A stretch of DNA of 64,000 nt from Pythium myriotylum (taxonomy: Eukaryota > Oomycota > Peronosporomycetes > Pythiales > Pythiaceae): positions 3,038,001 to 3,102,000 of the forward strand of contig JALJCQ010000001.1 of NCBI GenBank assembly GCA_023091665.1, in the 5' to 3' direction. This document shows positions 44,419 to 54,022 of the stretch, one piece after another (the first letter of the stretch is position 1; the number at the start of each line of letters is the position of its first letter). Position numbers and translations under genes: made by a program. Under the pieces are notes generated by a model that was not told the origin of the DNA, did no database searches, and was given only the letters and a program-made list of their open reading frames with translations.

Positions 44419-44769
44419 ACTTGTGATTAGCACTAGTCTCACAAGTCTTGACTGGGTCCTGGGGTACACAGAGGAACCGCTCTTTGGCGGCCGACAAGTT
44501 CTCTCTTCCTTCCTTCCTTGGGGGCGAAAACCAGAGTCTTACATTTGAGTGACCGAAGCCACGGTTATCTAATACTAATATGTCTTTTAGGATACAGCCC
44601 CAACTGTTCCTCAGTACCGTAAAACCTCTCTTGGAGGAAACCGGACTGTGCTACCGGTGGTAAACCTGCGAAGGCAGGGGAAACCCACCGGGCGTGAGAC
44701 GTGGGAGCATACCCGCTTGGTGTGCTTCATACTTGTGTCTGGGGTGGCGATTCCACTCCATTCACAAGT
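44419..44769 (-). repeat. 5' LTR (351 bp)
   Basis: Identical by eye to the LTR at 31347-31697. It should contain the element's promoter. Ends are ACTTGTGA/TCACAAGT. Confidence 0.95.
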
Positions 44770-44774
44770 AATGG
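44770..44774. repeat. Target-site duplication, right copy (AATGG)
   Basis: Matches AATGG at 31342-31346. Confidence 0.95.
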
Positions 44775-46040
44775 AGAGACGACACGAAGCTCACTTAATT
44801 AATGGTTTCCTGCATGCCAATTTTCCAAATATAATTAAAATGAAATTGACGCCAAGAGGCTCTTTCGGCAGCTCGCTTTGGGGGACAACAGATCTATTGC
44901 GAAGCTTAACCTAAGGAATGCAACTGGGCGTGCTAATAGCACGCTCGCCCGGGAGTGGAGGGTGGGTCGTCGACGCTGCTAGAAGATGAAGATGCTTGGT
45001 GGCGCAGAGAATCGAAAGTGAGGATGGGATGAGAGCCGAGGCATCCCACACTCGCAGCCAAAAGCTAAATTTCCGCGACCGGAAATAACCAAAGAGAATG
45101 AACGTAATCTTTTTCTCAGATGATGTCAAGAATGCTGGAGATAAGATCTAGAGCACTGGAGAGAAGGCAACACCTAAGCATGGCAACATGCCGGCTATTG
45201 GTTTCGAAATAAGAAAAACAGTAGACCTCAACTGAATTGAATTGAGATTGCTGGAGATACCGACCCACCAATCTGTATTGCTGTTTGCCCAGACCTCGAC
45301 GCGTGCAGATCGTTTACCTTGAAGCCAGGACCCGAGGTTGTAGCCGCAAGAAAGACATGTCGAGTGTTTGTGCGCTACTTTGACGAGGCACCGCTTGCAA
45401 CTACGGTAGATGGTCCGATGAGCAACATGCCAGCCAAATCACTTCAGCCTCCTCCGCCGTACATTCATCGAAAGCGATTGCGTACTGAATAGCAACCCGT
45501 TGGCGAATTGCAGTGTTGATCTGAACCTTCACGAACACGATTCGTGAAGTCCAAGCTGGTCAACCAATGGTCTTTGCCACTATATTCTAGTTCTTGGAAA
45601 GCTTTTCTCGGTGCAGGACAGTGTTCTTCCACTTCAGTAGCCAATCGAAGTATCCCTTATCGCAATCGCAAATCCATTTCCATTTGATCGACTTGCCTTT
45701 ATCCGCATATACTTTCCCCACTTCAGTGTCGTGGCTCTGTCTGAGTCTTTCACATTTTCTTCTTGAAACTGCTTGTTCTCGCGATTCAGAATCTCTCGCG
45801 GTAGTATCCACGCACAACAGTTCCGATCTGCAGCAAAGACTGAAGTTTGTTTGTGATCATGGCTTGTCCTCCCAAATACAGCAAGTGCAGCGTTGAAGTA
45901 TTGGGGCAGCTCGAATAAGTACGACGTTGGTTTGCCCCGCGGGTGCCATTCCTGGCGCGAAAAGCTCCACCGACCAGCGGCATGTGGCGTGCATATTACG
46001 TTGAGTGATGAAACGACAAACTTGTCCTGCTCGATTATGT
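44775..46040. other. Region between retrotransposon and second CRN, gene fragments only
   Basis: About 1.27 kb. A plus-strand frame without ATG (about 45235-45492) reads protein-like sequence ending PPPPYIHRKRLRTE. A 76-codon minus-strand frame (45587-45817) contains CDCDKGYFDWLLKWKN, which recalls the 'GY..WLL' end of a small nuclease-associated motif. Neither is recognised with confidence; both may be exon or transposon debris. A 9-bp-arm hairpin lies at 45527-45549. Confidence 0.35.
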
Positions 46041-48006
46041 TTAAAAAATATTCCACCAGAACTGAACATTCAGAACAGACACATGCGTCAGTTTTTGATC
46101 ATAGCACACGACGAAGAGCTTTGGACAGCGATTCAAGTCTGCACTGATGGTTGCCGGTGTAGTATCACCCATCGACGAGACGCGTCGGAAGTCGACCAAG
46201 CAGTAGTCACTCAGCTCAAGAAACGAATACGGACCCCCAGGAGCAAATCGACCAATGTGCTCATACAACTTGCTGCCTTCTCGTATCACCTCGATACCCC
46301 AAAAGTTATTCCCGCAGTCAATCGTGAAATCAATAAATCCTGTCGATCCAAACAAGGCGCCGACATCTGCAGATGTCACACAAGTGCTTGGTGTAGATCG
46401 GTATGAAGCTTTATATAACTCCATTTGCCAAGCTCGTTCCAGAGGGATATCATTAGACAAAGTTTCGACCGAGTGTCTTCCGAATGCTGTCGTAATCGAT
46501 GGTTCGGGCAACACGCGCGATCATTTCCTGGAGAGTATTCGGTCCATGAAATGCGCGCTCAATATGACCAACGCGCATCTTCACAAAGTATCGCCACATG
46601 ATTGGCGACGAGAATTCAACATGACCTTCGCATCCTATCAAGATACCTTTCCTGATGCATTCATTGAGAAGTTGATCATCCAGCTGAGTCTCCATTCCAT
46701 AAACAAGCCGTTCCAGACCATCAAGTTCCTCCGTCTTGAGCGTTTTCAGCACCTTCACTGCACGAGTTGAAGTCAGCGCATCAAACAGAGCGTGGTCCTT
46801 CCTTCGATGGAGCGATCCTTGCTTCAACATACGATTCCAATCATCGGCGGATGGAGAAACACCACCATTTCCTACCCGCGAGAAGTAAGAGTTATTTAGC
46901 ACATCGATCGCCACTACACAGAGCCCAACGTGGCCACCAGTTAGCCATTGCAGACAGTCACAAAACGTCTCCATACTGCTCTCCAGATACTTGACGCCAA
47001 CGAACCACTTCTCCACGTATTCTTGGATTTCTTCTCGCCGAAAGTTCAAATGTTCTATACCCACTACCATGTCTTTCGCAAAGTCGACAGGGGTCATACT
47101 CTGCGTATATTGCGGGCCAGAACCATACGTGCCAAACATCAAGATTCGAAATAACGATCTGGCGTCAGTTTGGACGAGTTTCACAAGCTCCCAGAAAATC
47201 CTGGATGTCGGATCCTTGTACAGTACCTGGACTTCATCCACTACCAAATAGATCGCGTAACCTTGGGTTGGAAGCGACATTGCGAAATTCCAATCGACCC
47301 CACATTGACGCTGAAAAGCTTCCAGAAATGTCTCGCCCTCCGACAATCGCAACGCCGCGATACTGAATACTTTGGCCGTTCTCCTGTGATTCATACTTAT
47401 GTTCGCCAAACTGCAGCTGACCAGCGTGGCAAGAGAAGTTTTGCCAGTCATCGGTGGACTTTTGACGAGTAGCACGTGCATCTCATCGACGCGGCGTATA
47501 ATGTCGTTGGTTAAGCCCATACGAGACAGAGTTCGACTATTGTTTGAATCAATCACTTGGAGCCGTCCAATCGTTCCATGAACACCATACCAGACTGCAT
47601 CTTGTTGCAACGCTTGAAGTCTTGGCTCAGCGGTTGGTGTTACAGTTGCTGGGCGTTCTACCAGCACGTGAATTTCTTCTTCTCCGAGCTGGAAGTCCCC
47701 AAAGTACTCTGGCTTGTTCAGCCTCCAGTTCGGAATCATTTCCACCGCATACTCACTGTCTTCTTGTCGTCCTTGTTTCAGAAGAGGCTTGAGAGTGGGG
47801 TCGCTCTTCAACCACGCGCTGTCCTTCTTCGCCAAGTACAGCGTCAATGCGCTCGCCGGAAACGAGAAGCGCTCGTGGTACCGCTGATCATTAAAAATGG
47901 CCTTCTGCAGCGCGCTCACTTTCGCATCGCGCTTGATCTCGACGGAGAAGACGCTTGCCTCGCCGTACACACCACAGCGCAGCTTCACCTCCCTCACCTC
48001 CGCCAT
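46041..48006 (-). pseudogene. CRN effector with P-loop NTPase and nuclease-like C-terminus, frameshifted
   Basis: The first frame (46453-48006, 517 residues, ATG at 48006) has the CRN header with LTLYLAKK, a WL pair and HVLVERPA. A STAND-like P-loop NTPase follows, with Walker A KSPPMTGKTS near 180 and Walker B AIYLVVDEVQ near 240. It then stops early. A second, overlapping frame (to 46041) carries the expected continuation: LERAWQMELYKA, SADVGALFGSTGFIDF and WGIEVIREG, resembling the PD-(D/E)xK nuclease domain that ends many NTPase-type CRNs. The frame changes between about 46455 and 46510, consistent with a net one-base gain or two-base loss. Unless this is an assembly error, the nuclease domain is not made. 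Confidence 0.8.
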
Positions 48007-48360
48007 TGTGAGAGTTCTCCACTGGAGAAGCAAAAGACATCACCGCACATTGTTGCCAATCCGATGACTCCAATGGAATTATTTTTCGGAAAATATATTC
48101 CTCAATCTACCCAAACATGGGTTTACTGTACCTACAACATGCACTATGGTCAGGGAGAACCCTGCCGGGACGAACACATACACATCGATAGCTGAGTCGT
48201 CGCCATCCAGAGAGTTTGCAACGCCAGCTTCTTCCGTCCTTTGACTGTACTCTTAGGCAGTGCCCACTTGCTTGACGTCCGAATCATCGAACGATCCACG
48301 CGGACGAAGAGGATTACCGTAGAACTTGATATCTTCGTCCGTAGAATCGTCCTCAGAATC
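48007..48360. repeat. CRN upstream region shared with 30224-30600
   Basis: Near-identical to the left copy. It holds the CRN promoter region and, on the minus strand, the C-terminal codons of the adjacent secreted repeat gene; the two genes lie head to tail about 250 bp apart. Confidence 0.9.
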
Positions 48361-49802
48361 GTGGTCGGACTCGTTCCACTTGCCTCCGTGGTGTGGCCAG
48401 TGTCCCGACGCGTTCCACTTGCCGTCGTGGTCGAAGCCGTGGTCGGACTCGTTCCACTTGCCTCCGTGGTGTGGCCAGTGTCCCGACGCGTTCCACTTGC
48501 CGTCGTGGTCGAAGCCGTGGTCGGACTCGTTCCACTTGCCTCCGTGGTGTGGCCAGTGTCCCGACGCGTTCCACTTGCCGTCGTGGTCGAAGCCGTGGTC
48601 GGACTCGTTCCACTTGCCTCCGTGGTGTGGCCAGTGTCCCGACGCGTTCCACTTGCCGTCGTGGTCGAAGCCGTGGTCGGACTCGTTCCACTTGCCTCCG
48701 TGGTGTGGCCAGTGTCCCGACGCGTTCCACTTGCCGTCGTGGTCGAAGCCGTGGTCGGACTCGTTCCACTTGCCTCCGTGGTGTGGCCAGTGTCCCGACG
48801 CGTTCCACTTGCCGTCGTGGTCGAAGCCGTGGTCGGACTCGTTCCACTTGCCTCCGTGGTGTGGCCAGTGTCCCGACGCGTTCCACTTGCCGTCGTGGTC
48901 GAAGCCGTGGTCGGACTCGTTCCACTTGCCTCCGTGGTGTGGCCAGTGTCCCGACGCGTTCCACTTGCCGTCGTGGTCGAAGCCGTGGTCGGACTCGTTC
49001 CACTTGCCTCCGTGGTGTGGCCAGTGTCCCGACGCGTTCCACTTGCCGTCGTGGTCGAAGCCGTGGTCGGACTCGTTCCACTTGCCTCCGTGGTGTGGCC
49101 AGTGTCCCGACGCGTTCCACTTGCCGTCGTGGTCGAAGCCGTGGTCGGACTCGTTCCACTTGCCTCCGTGGTGTGGCCAGTGTCCCGACGCGTTCCACTT
49201 GCCGTCGTGGTCGAAGCCGTGGTCGGACTCGTTCCACTTGCCTCCGTGGTGTGGCCAGTGTCCCGACGCGTTCCACTTGCCGTCGTGGTCGAAGCCGTGG
49301 TCGGACTCGTTCCACTTGCCTCCGTGGTGTGGCCAGTGTCCCGACGCGTTCCACTTGCCGTCGTGGTCGAAGCCGTGGTCGGACTCGTTCCACTTGCCTC
49401 CGTGGTGTGGCCAGTGTCCCGACGCGTTCCACTTGCCGTCGTGGTCGAAGCCGTGGTCGGACTCGTTCCACTTGCCTCCGTGGTGTGGCCAGTGTCCCGA
49501 CGCGTTCCACTTGCCGTCGTGGTCGAAGCCTTGGCTCGAGCCGTCGGAGACTCCATCTTGGGGCAGTCCTTGCTGTGTGACGTCATAGTTTGCGTTTCCA
49601 TCTTGGCTTCCTCGGAAATGCTTGCGATCTGGGCCTCGTTCGTCTCGAATCGGATGCAGGTGGGCTTTTCCGGGGCCACCTGTCAGCCATGGGAAGAAGC
49701 CATTCCAGCCGTGCGTTGTAGCATTGCCATCTTGTCCATCCGGGGTTCCACTAACGGCGTTGTAGCCACGAGACATAGAAGAGAAGCAGTCTGGACACGC
49801 AT
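48253..49802 (-). CDS. Secreted His/Asn/Gly-rich repeat glycoprotein, paralogue B (signal peptide frameshifted)
   Basis: The reading frame supported by its paralogue is the one ending at 48253. It contains TPDGQDGNATTHGW, DERGPDRKHFRGSQDG and a DVTQQGL block, aligned in order with the protein at 26325-26891, then 15 copies of a 26-residue repeat (GKWNESDHGFDHDG plus KWNASGHWPHHG), and an acidic tail. Each repeat has five His and two N-glycosylation sequons (NES, NAS), so it may be heavily glycosylated and metal-binding. A fitting signal peptide (MRVQTASLLCLVATT, from 49802) is present but in another frame; a shift lies near 49750-49780. Unless another start is used, the secreted form is lost or an assembly error is involved. 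Confidence 0.65.
48361..49530. repeat. Tandem minisatellite, 15 copies of a 78-bp unit inside the coding region
   Basis: The block GTGGTCGGACTCGTTCC recurs every 78 bp from 48361 to 49453, giving 15 units that look identical. 78 is a multiple of three, so the array preserves the frame; all six frames are free of stops through the array. Confidence 0.97.
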
Positions 49803-49834
49803 CTTGTTGGAAGTCGCTTGAGCTGAAGGAGACA

Positions 49835-50110
49835 ATTTTGCGAATGAGACTTCTCTTGAGAGGCCATGAGCCGATGGCTGTGTCAGCACCAAGAGGACCA
49901 AAGGGCTGATCACGAGAAGATCCATCCCATGTCTTTTCGTTGGAGGCCGTCCTGAGATCTCCAGGAGGCGGTTTCAAGTGGGTCGTGTTGGTGCCATTCA
50001 CTGAGTACAGTGTAAAGTAAGGTGTCAACGCTGCATGGAGGTGCAAGAACCGGTTACTAGCGTGTGGACAAGGAATGCAAGTCTGCGACGTGTGCAAACT
50101 CAAGCAGGAC
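49835..50110. repeat. Upstream region duplicated at 27815-28090
   Basis: Source-side copy of the duplicated leader. It contains GCAAGTCTGCGACGTGTGCAA near 50075, a block also found near 27140 and 28060, and GGGCTGATCACGAGAAGA near 49905, also found at 27885 and 51130. Confidence 0.85.
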
Positions 50111-50601
50111 CATCGTCGGATCGCAGGTATCCTTTTCGTGTGTGACTCTTGTGACCTGTGATCATTTAGGCTGACTAGGAAAGATACAATTATAACCAAT
50201 CAATAACCACAAAATGACCATATTTATTGTGTACCACATAATAATAGATCTTGTACCCATATCGGAGTTGCCTCAGCCTGGTCGCGCAGATCTGAAGCAG
50301 CTCGTCTCACAAGCATGGAGCTGGCTATTGCCCTCAACTAGTAGCCTCCCCAGCGCGTCTTGCCTCTACCTGCAGTGCCCGCACTTTATCTTCGTTGTCC
50401 GTTCGCAGGACGGCGAGATTTTACAGTCGTGACTTGCTCTGTACGAATCCTACAGAAACTGAGGTCAAGCGTCGAAACAAAGCGACATAACGACAGCACT
50501 CTTGGCGAAACGTGGCAAACACTTGTATTCCACGCCTTATAAACTTGTGGAGATCCCAGAAGAGGTCGCCACTGGTGGAGATGCTGCGACATAATCAAAC
50601 C
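50111..50601. other. Spacer between paralogues B and C
   Basis: No gene features seen. A CCAATCAA box near 50195 lies at a position comparable to the one near 27260 upstream of paralogue A. Confidence 0.4.
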
Positions 50602-50982
50602 TCATGCAAGAAAGTACGACACGGTGATCGCAAGTGTCGTCGCTGCTACTGCTGTCTTTGTGGGCACGGCACTCGAGGTGGTTGTGTTAGAGTTGACAGA
50701 GTTGGCGCTGCTACCGCTGCCACTGGCTACCTCTTCGCAACCCCAGTCAGTGCCGTCGAAAGACCCGTTCACACGACGGACTGGCAGCGGATCGTAGAAG
50801 GTTCCGCTGTGAGACCCGAAGTGGCAGCGAACTTTCGTGGGCGTTGGGCACGGCTTGCTGCCAGATCCGTCCCAATCGTGGTCATGGTCGACACTTCCTC
50901 GGAAGTGCTGGCGATTCTCTGGAGTTGCCGTGATTAGTTGAAGCGTAGCGAGGCAGAGAAGAAGGCTGGCGAAGGCACGCAT
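50602..50982 (-). CDS. Secreted His/Gly/Asn-rich protein, paralogue C (short)
   Basis: A 126-residue protein starting at 50982 with signal peptide MRAFASLLLCLATLQLITA. TPENRQHFRGS follows, then a short spacer with two Cys (CPTPTKVRCHFGSHSG), and NGSFDGTDWGCEE, which matches GSFDGSHAAHEGSDWGCD in paralogue A. The Ser/Thr-rich linker (NSNTTTSSAVPTK) and hydrophobic tail (AATTLAITVSYFLA) suggest GPI anchoring. It has no expanded repeats. It looks like an intact small member of the same surface-protein family; function unknown. Confidence 0.72.
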   Translation of the reverse strand: MRAFASLLLCLATLQLITATPENRQHFRGSVDHDHDWDGSGSKPCPTPTKVRCHFGSHSGTFYDPLPVRRVNGSFDGTDWGCEEVASGSGSSANSVNSNTTTSSAVPTKTAVAATTLAITVSYFLA

Positions 50983-52064
50983 TGCAGCAGAGCGAAGAGC
51001 GGTTGAGCGGGCGGATGTGACGTAGAGGCGGGCAGTTTAGAACTGATACCAGAGTCGGAGAGATCGTTTGACGTGGCCAACCGCTGCAGAAGGAGAGATC
51101 TCTAGGTTCCCCGAGGATCTCTCCTGGTCAGGGCTGATCACGAGAAGAGCGAGCACTAAACACCTCTGTTAGTATGGGACCTACGTCCTCGAGATTGGAG
51201 GAAGATGTCCCTGGCATCCAACAAGCGTGCGACTCGACGGTATACTGAAGTCACCAAGCAACTGCCGTAAACTGGCCACGGACTCCAATCTGATCTCGCA
51301 TCTTGGGACCTCCCAAAATATAACTATATAGAGGTTAGCGATCCATCAATAGAAGCGACCCCGTAGCCTATTGCTATACGTTTATTTGTTGATAGAGGTA
51401 AATCAATTGTGCACCTTGTCGAGAGTGGCTGAAGATCTTGAAGTCGACTGTGGGACATCCATCCTGCTTCACTGCAACGTGGACATCAAGATGACGATCT
51501 CGGAAGATTGCTGGCAGATACCAATCTTCTCGGACCATCTTCTCTCGTGCCTACTGCCATATAGTGCTGTAGGCATGGATTCAAGTCCTCGAGTCTCTCC
51601 GCAGAGTCGTGGAGACGAGCGTCTCTCCGTTGGACTCAGCTGCGCGAACTAGTGTCCAGACGGTGGCGAGAGCGATCTGCTCCACTGCCCCTCGCTCTCG
51701 CCACAATCGCGAATGTCGCTCGAAGCCTTCTCAACGCACAACCTCTTTCTTCCTCAGACTCTCAGTTGACACTTGTCCGATGGCCCCACATCACTCCACA
51801 CCCCAGGAGATCTGCTGCTCCAAATCGTCGTTAAAAAAACTCGACGATGCAGTCGGCTCTGTGTATATTGGAGACTCAATCGACTGGAAAGAGGAGACGA
51901 CCAGAATGCACTGTCTCCTCCGTCGCCACTTGGGCGTATCCTCGATAAGATGCCACCCAACGGCCGTTCGGTTTCTGCGACACGACGCGAAGGAAGCCGA
52001 CCAACCCACCGCCAAGAAGTCGTAATCCGTGGTTACGGTAATCTGCCCGGCAGAGCGGAAGACC
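50983..52064. other. Intergenic region upstream of PTEN
   Basis: About 1.08 kb. The left part carries the upstream region of paralogue C, including GGGCTGATCACGAGAAGA near 51130. The right part should carry the PTEN promoter. Open frames on both strands here show no family features. Confidence 0.5.
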
Positions 52065-53368
52065 ATGGCGAGCGCCGCGCCGCCCAAGAGCTCCGTCATG
52101 AGCCGCGTGCTCGCACTGCCGCGGTCGCTCGTCTCGCAGAACAAGCGACGCTGCAAGCTCGATGGCTTTGACCTCGACCTCTGCTACCTCCACCCACGGG
52201 TGATCGTCATGGGTACTGCCAACAACCATGGCGCCAAGCAAAGAGTTGACGCCGCCCCGGCTCATCGTTCTCTCGTGTCCTAGGCTTCCCCGCGACGGGC
52301 TTGGAGAGCGTGTACCGCAACTCGCGACGCGACGTGAAAAAGTTCCTCGCGCACCGCCACGGAGACCGTTTCAAAGTGTACAACTTTTGCTCGGAGAAGA
52401 ATCGCCGGTGAGATTAGAGCGTGCAAGCAGGAGGCAGGGCTTGATAAGCGCTGACAAAAAAGCGGATGTGGTAGCTATTCATCGCGCGAGTTCGGCGACC
52501 GCGTCGAGTATTTCCCGATCGAGGATCACAATGTTCCGACGTTCCACCAAGTGTGAGTTCATTGGGATTCGGTGTGATGCAACTAACTTCTCTAACTTGC
52601 CGTCGTGGAACGTGAAAGACTCGCATTCTGTGAGGATGCTGCGACTTGGCTCAGCGCGGACCCGGACCACGTCGCTGTGTTGCACTGCAAGGTGAGCCCG
52701 TTCTCAATCAGATGTATCATTGTGTTTGAATAGCTATGCTTATCGGTTCTCTCCAGGCCGGCAAAGGTCGCGCGGGCATGATGTCGTGTATGCTGCTGCT
52801 TCGAATGGGCTACGCGGCGTCTGCGCACGCAGCAATCGAGATTTACAACCGTGAGCGCGTCCACGATCGTCTGGGACTCACTGTTACCAGCCAAAAGAAG
52901 TGGGTGCACTACTGCGAGCTACTTCTACGATCGCACGCCTCTCCAGCTGATCACCTCACGGGAGCTGGTGGCTCACACAGCCTCACGATCACCGAGCTTG
53001 TGATTCGCAACGCTCCGACTGGAGTCAAGCCACCTCTATTGAGACTTCGAATCTCAGTGTTGGACCCTGTCACGGCGCAGAAGCAAACAGTGTTCGAGAC
53101 AACGGGGCTCGAACGGTTTCTCGTGCACACTGTCGTCCACGGTTGTGTACAGATTGAGTTCCGCTGTGCGCGCGTGCCGAAGTGTCCCCGAATTCGAAAG
53201 CATTTTCGTATTTGGTTCCACACGATGTATGCGAGACCCGATCCAGCCACAGGTGTCGTCGTCTTCGAACGAAACGTCATGGACTGGGTGTCGCGAGACC
53301 GTAAGCTTCGTCGTTTCCCAGCTGCATACGATCTCGAGATGAGAGCAAAAATCTGCGATGCTGCCTAA
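52065..53368 (+). CDS. PTEN: PTEN-like phosphatidylinositol 3,4,5-trisphosphate 3-phosphatase
   Basis: Five exons join cleanly: 52065-52212, 52284-52407, 52475-52552, 52619-52691 and 52757-53368, with introns of 71, 67, 66 and 65 bp, giving 344 residues. The phosphatase domain follows PTEN throughout: KLDGFDLDLCYLHPRVIVMG, FPATGLESVYRN, VYNFCSEKNRR, PIEDHNVP, FCEDAATWLS, and the P-loop HCKAGKGRAG (catalytic Cys and Arg kept; Ala where Thr is usual), whose HCK is split from AGKGRAG by the last intron. A C2 domain follows at about 190-340. The long PTEN C-tail is missing. It should counter PI3-kinase signalling at the membrane. Confidence 0.94.
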
Positions 53369-53437
53369 TCACTTTAGTCTCGTGTATAGTTTTTTACTTG
53401 GCGTGCATGTTTCAATGAAGAGTTTATTTGATTCCAG

Positions 53438-53908
53438 TCATTTTGGCCTGAATGGCACAGCGGAGAATTTGTCACTGTAACGTTTGAACTCCGGGTGGTA
53501 GTCAAACTCGTCAATGAGCACTTGAATGCCTTGTGCGTGGCGCAACTTAGCGTCACCGTACTGTTCCGCCATTAGCTGAGTCGTAGCGTCGTACTTGCCT
53601 TCCAGCGGCCGGATCTTGCTCTCGAAGTTCGCGATCCAGTCGTGGCACTGCTTCAGCTTGATCTCGTAGTCGCGGCGCCTTTCATTTAGGCGGAAAAGCT
53701 GGTCGTCGTAGTCCTGTTTGCCTTTTTCGTCAGCTTTAATTTCTTTGTCCAAGATATCTATCTTCATCTGCAGTGATTCGAGCACGCCGCCGATTCCGCT
53801 AGTCACGCGGTTCATTGTCGCGGCCTCCTTCTTCGACGGTAGCTGCTTCTTCGCCGCTGGTGGGTAGATCAGTCGTGGCAAACCTCTTGCAGAAGGCGAA
53901 GACGCCAT
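53438..53908 (-). CDS. Small coiled-coil protein, possibly flagellar/cytoskeletal
   Basis: A 156-residue protein with start at 53908 (MASSPSARGLPRL). After a basic N-terminus it is predicted to be almost entirely alpha-helical coiled coil from about 40 to 130 (ESLQMKIDILDKEIKADEKG, RRRDYEIKLKQCHDWI). The C-terminus is a conserved-looking non-helical end (IDEFDYHPEFKRYSDKF then VPFRPK). No family is recognised with confidence. The composition and neighbouring EF-hand axoneme-like gene make a flagellar role possible, but that is inference. Confidence 0.65.
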   Translation of the reverse strand: MASSPSARGLPRLIYPPAAKKQLPSKKEAATMNRVTSGIGGVLESLQMKIDILDKEIKADEKGKQDYDDQLFRLNERRRDYEIKLKQCHDWIANFESKIRPLEGKYDATTQLMAEQYGDAKLRHAQGIQVLIDEFDYHPEFKRYSDKFSAVPFRPK

Positions 53909-54022
53909 ATCCACCGATAAGCAATAGACGGAATACCTCAAAGGCGTTGATGGAGGCTAAGCATTCTATTTTCACCTCACCGCTTGATAAGATAAATTGA
54001 AATAATGGACACTCACTGCTCT

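Larger units (their letters stand above)
31347..44769 (-). mobile_element. Ty1/copia LTR retrotransposon with internal 12-copy tandem array
   Basis: A 13,423-bp element transcribed leftward: 5' LTR 44419-44769, primer-binding site, gag (42468-44414), tandem array (34311-42614), RT-RNase H (31809-34229), 3' LTR 31347-31697. RT precedes RNase H and the integrase-type tail lies upstream of RT, the copia order. No protease motif (D-S/T-G) and no integrase zinc finger or catalytic core was found; they appear deleted between gag and the array. The RT frame has an internal stop, and linker and RT are in different frames. The two LTRs look identical and a 5-bp target duplication flanks the element, so the insertion is recent despite the broken coding region. 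Confidence 0.93.

Noticed and set aside
45527..45549. Hairpin with 9-bp arms and 5-bp loop as a functional element
   Set aside because: Short enough to occur by chance in 64 kb.
48241..49821. Long plus-strand ORFs (526, 420 and 395 codons) and the alternative minus-strand ORFs over the 78-bp array
   Set aside because: They exist only because the 78-bp unit has no stop in any frame; only one minus-strand frame has paralogue support.
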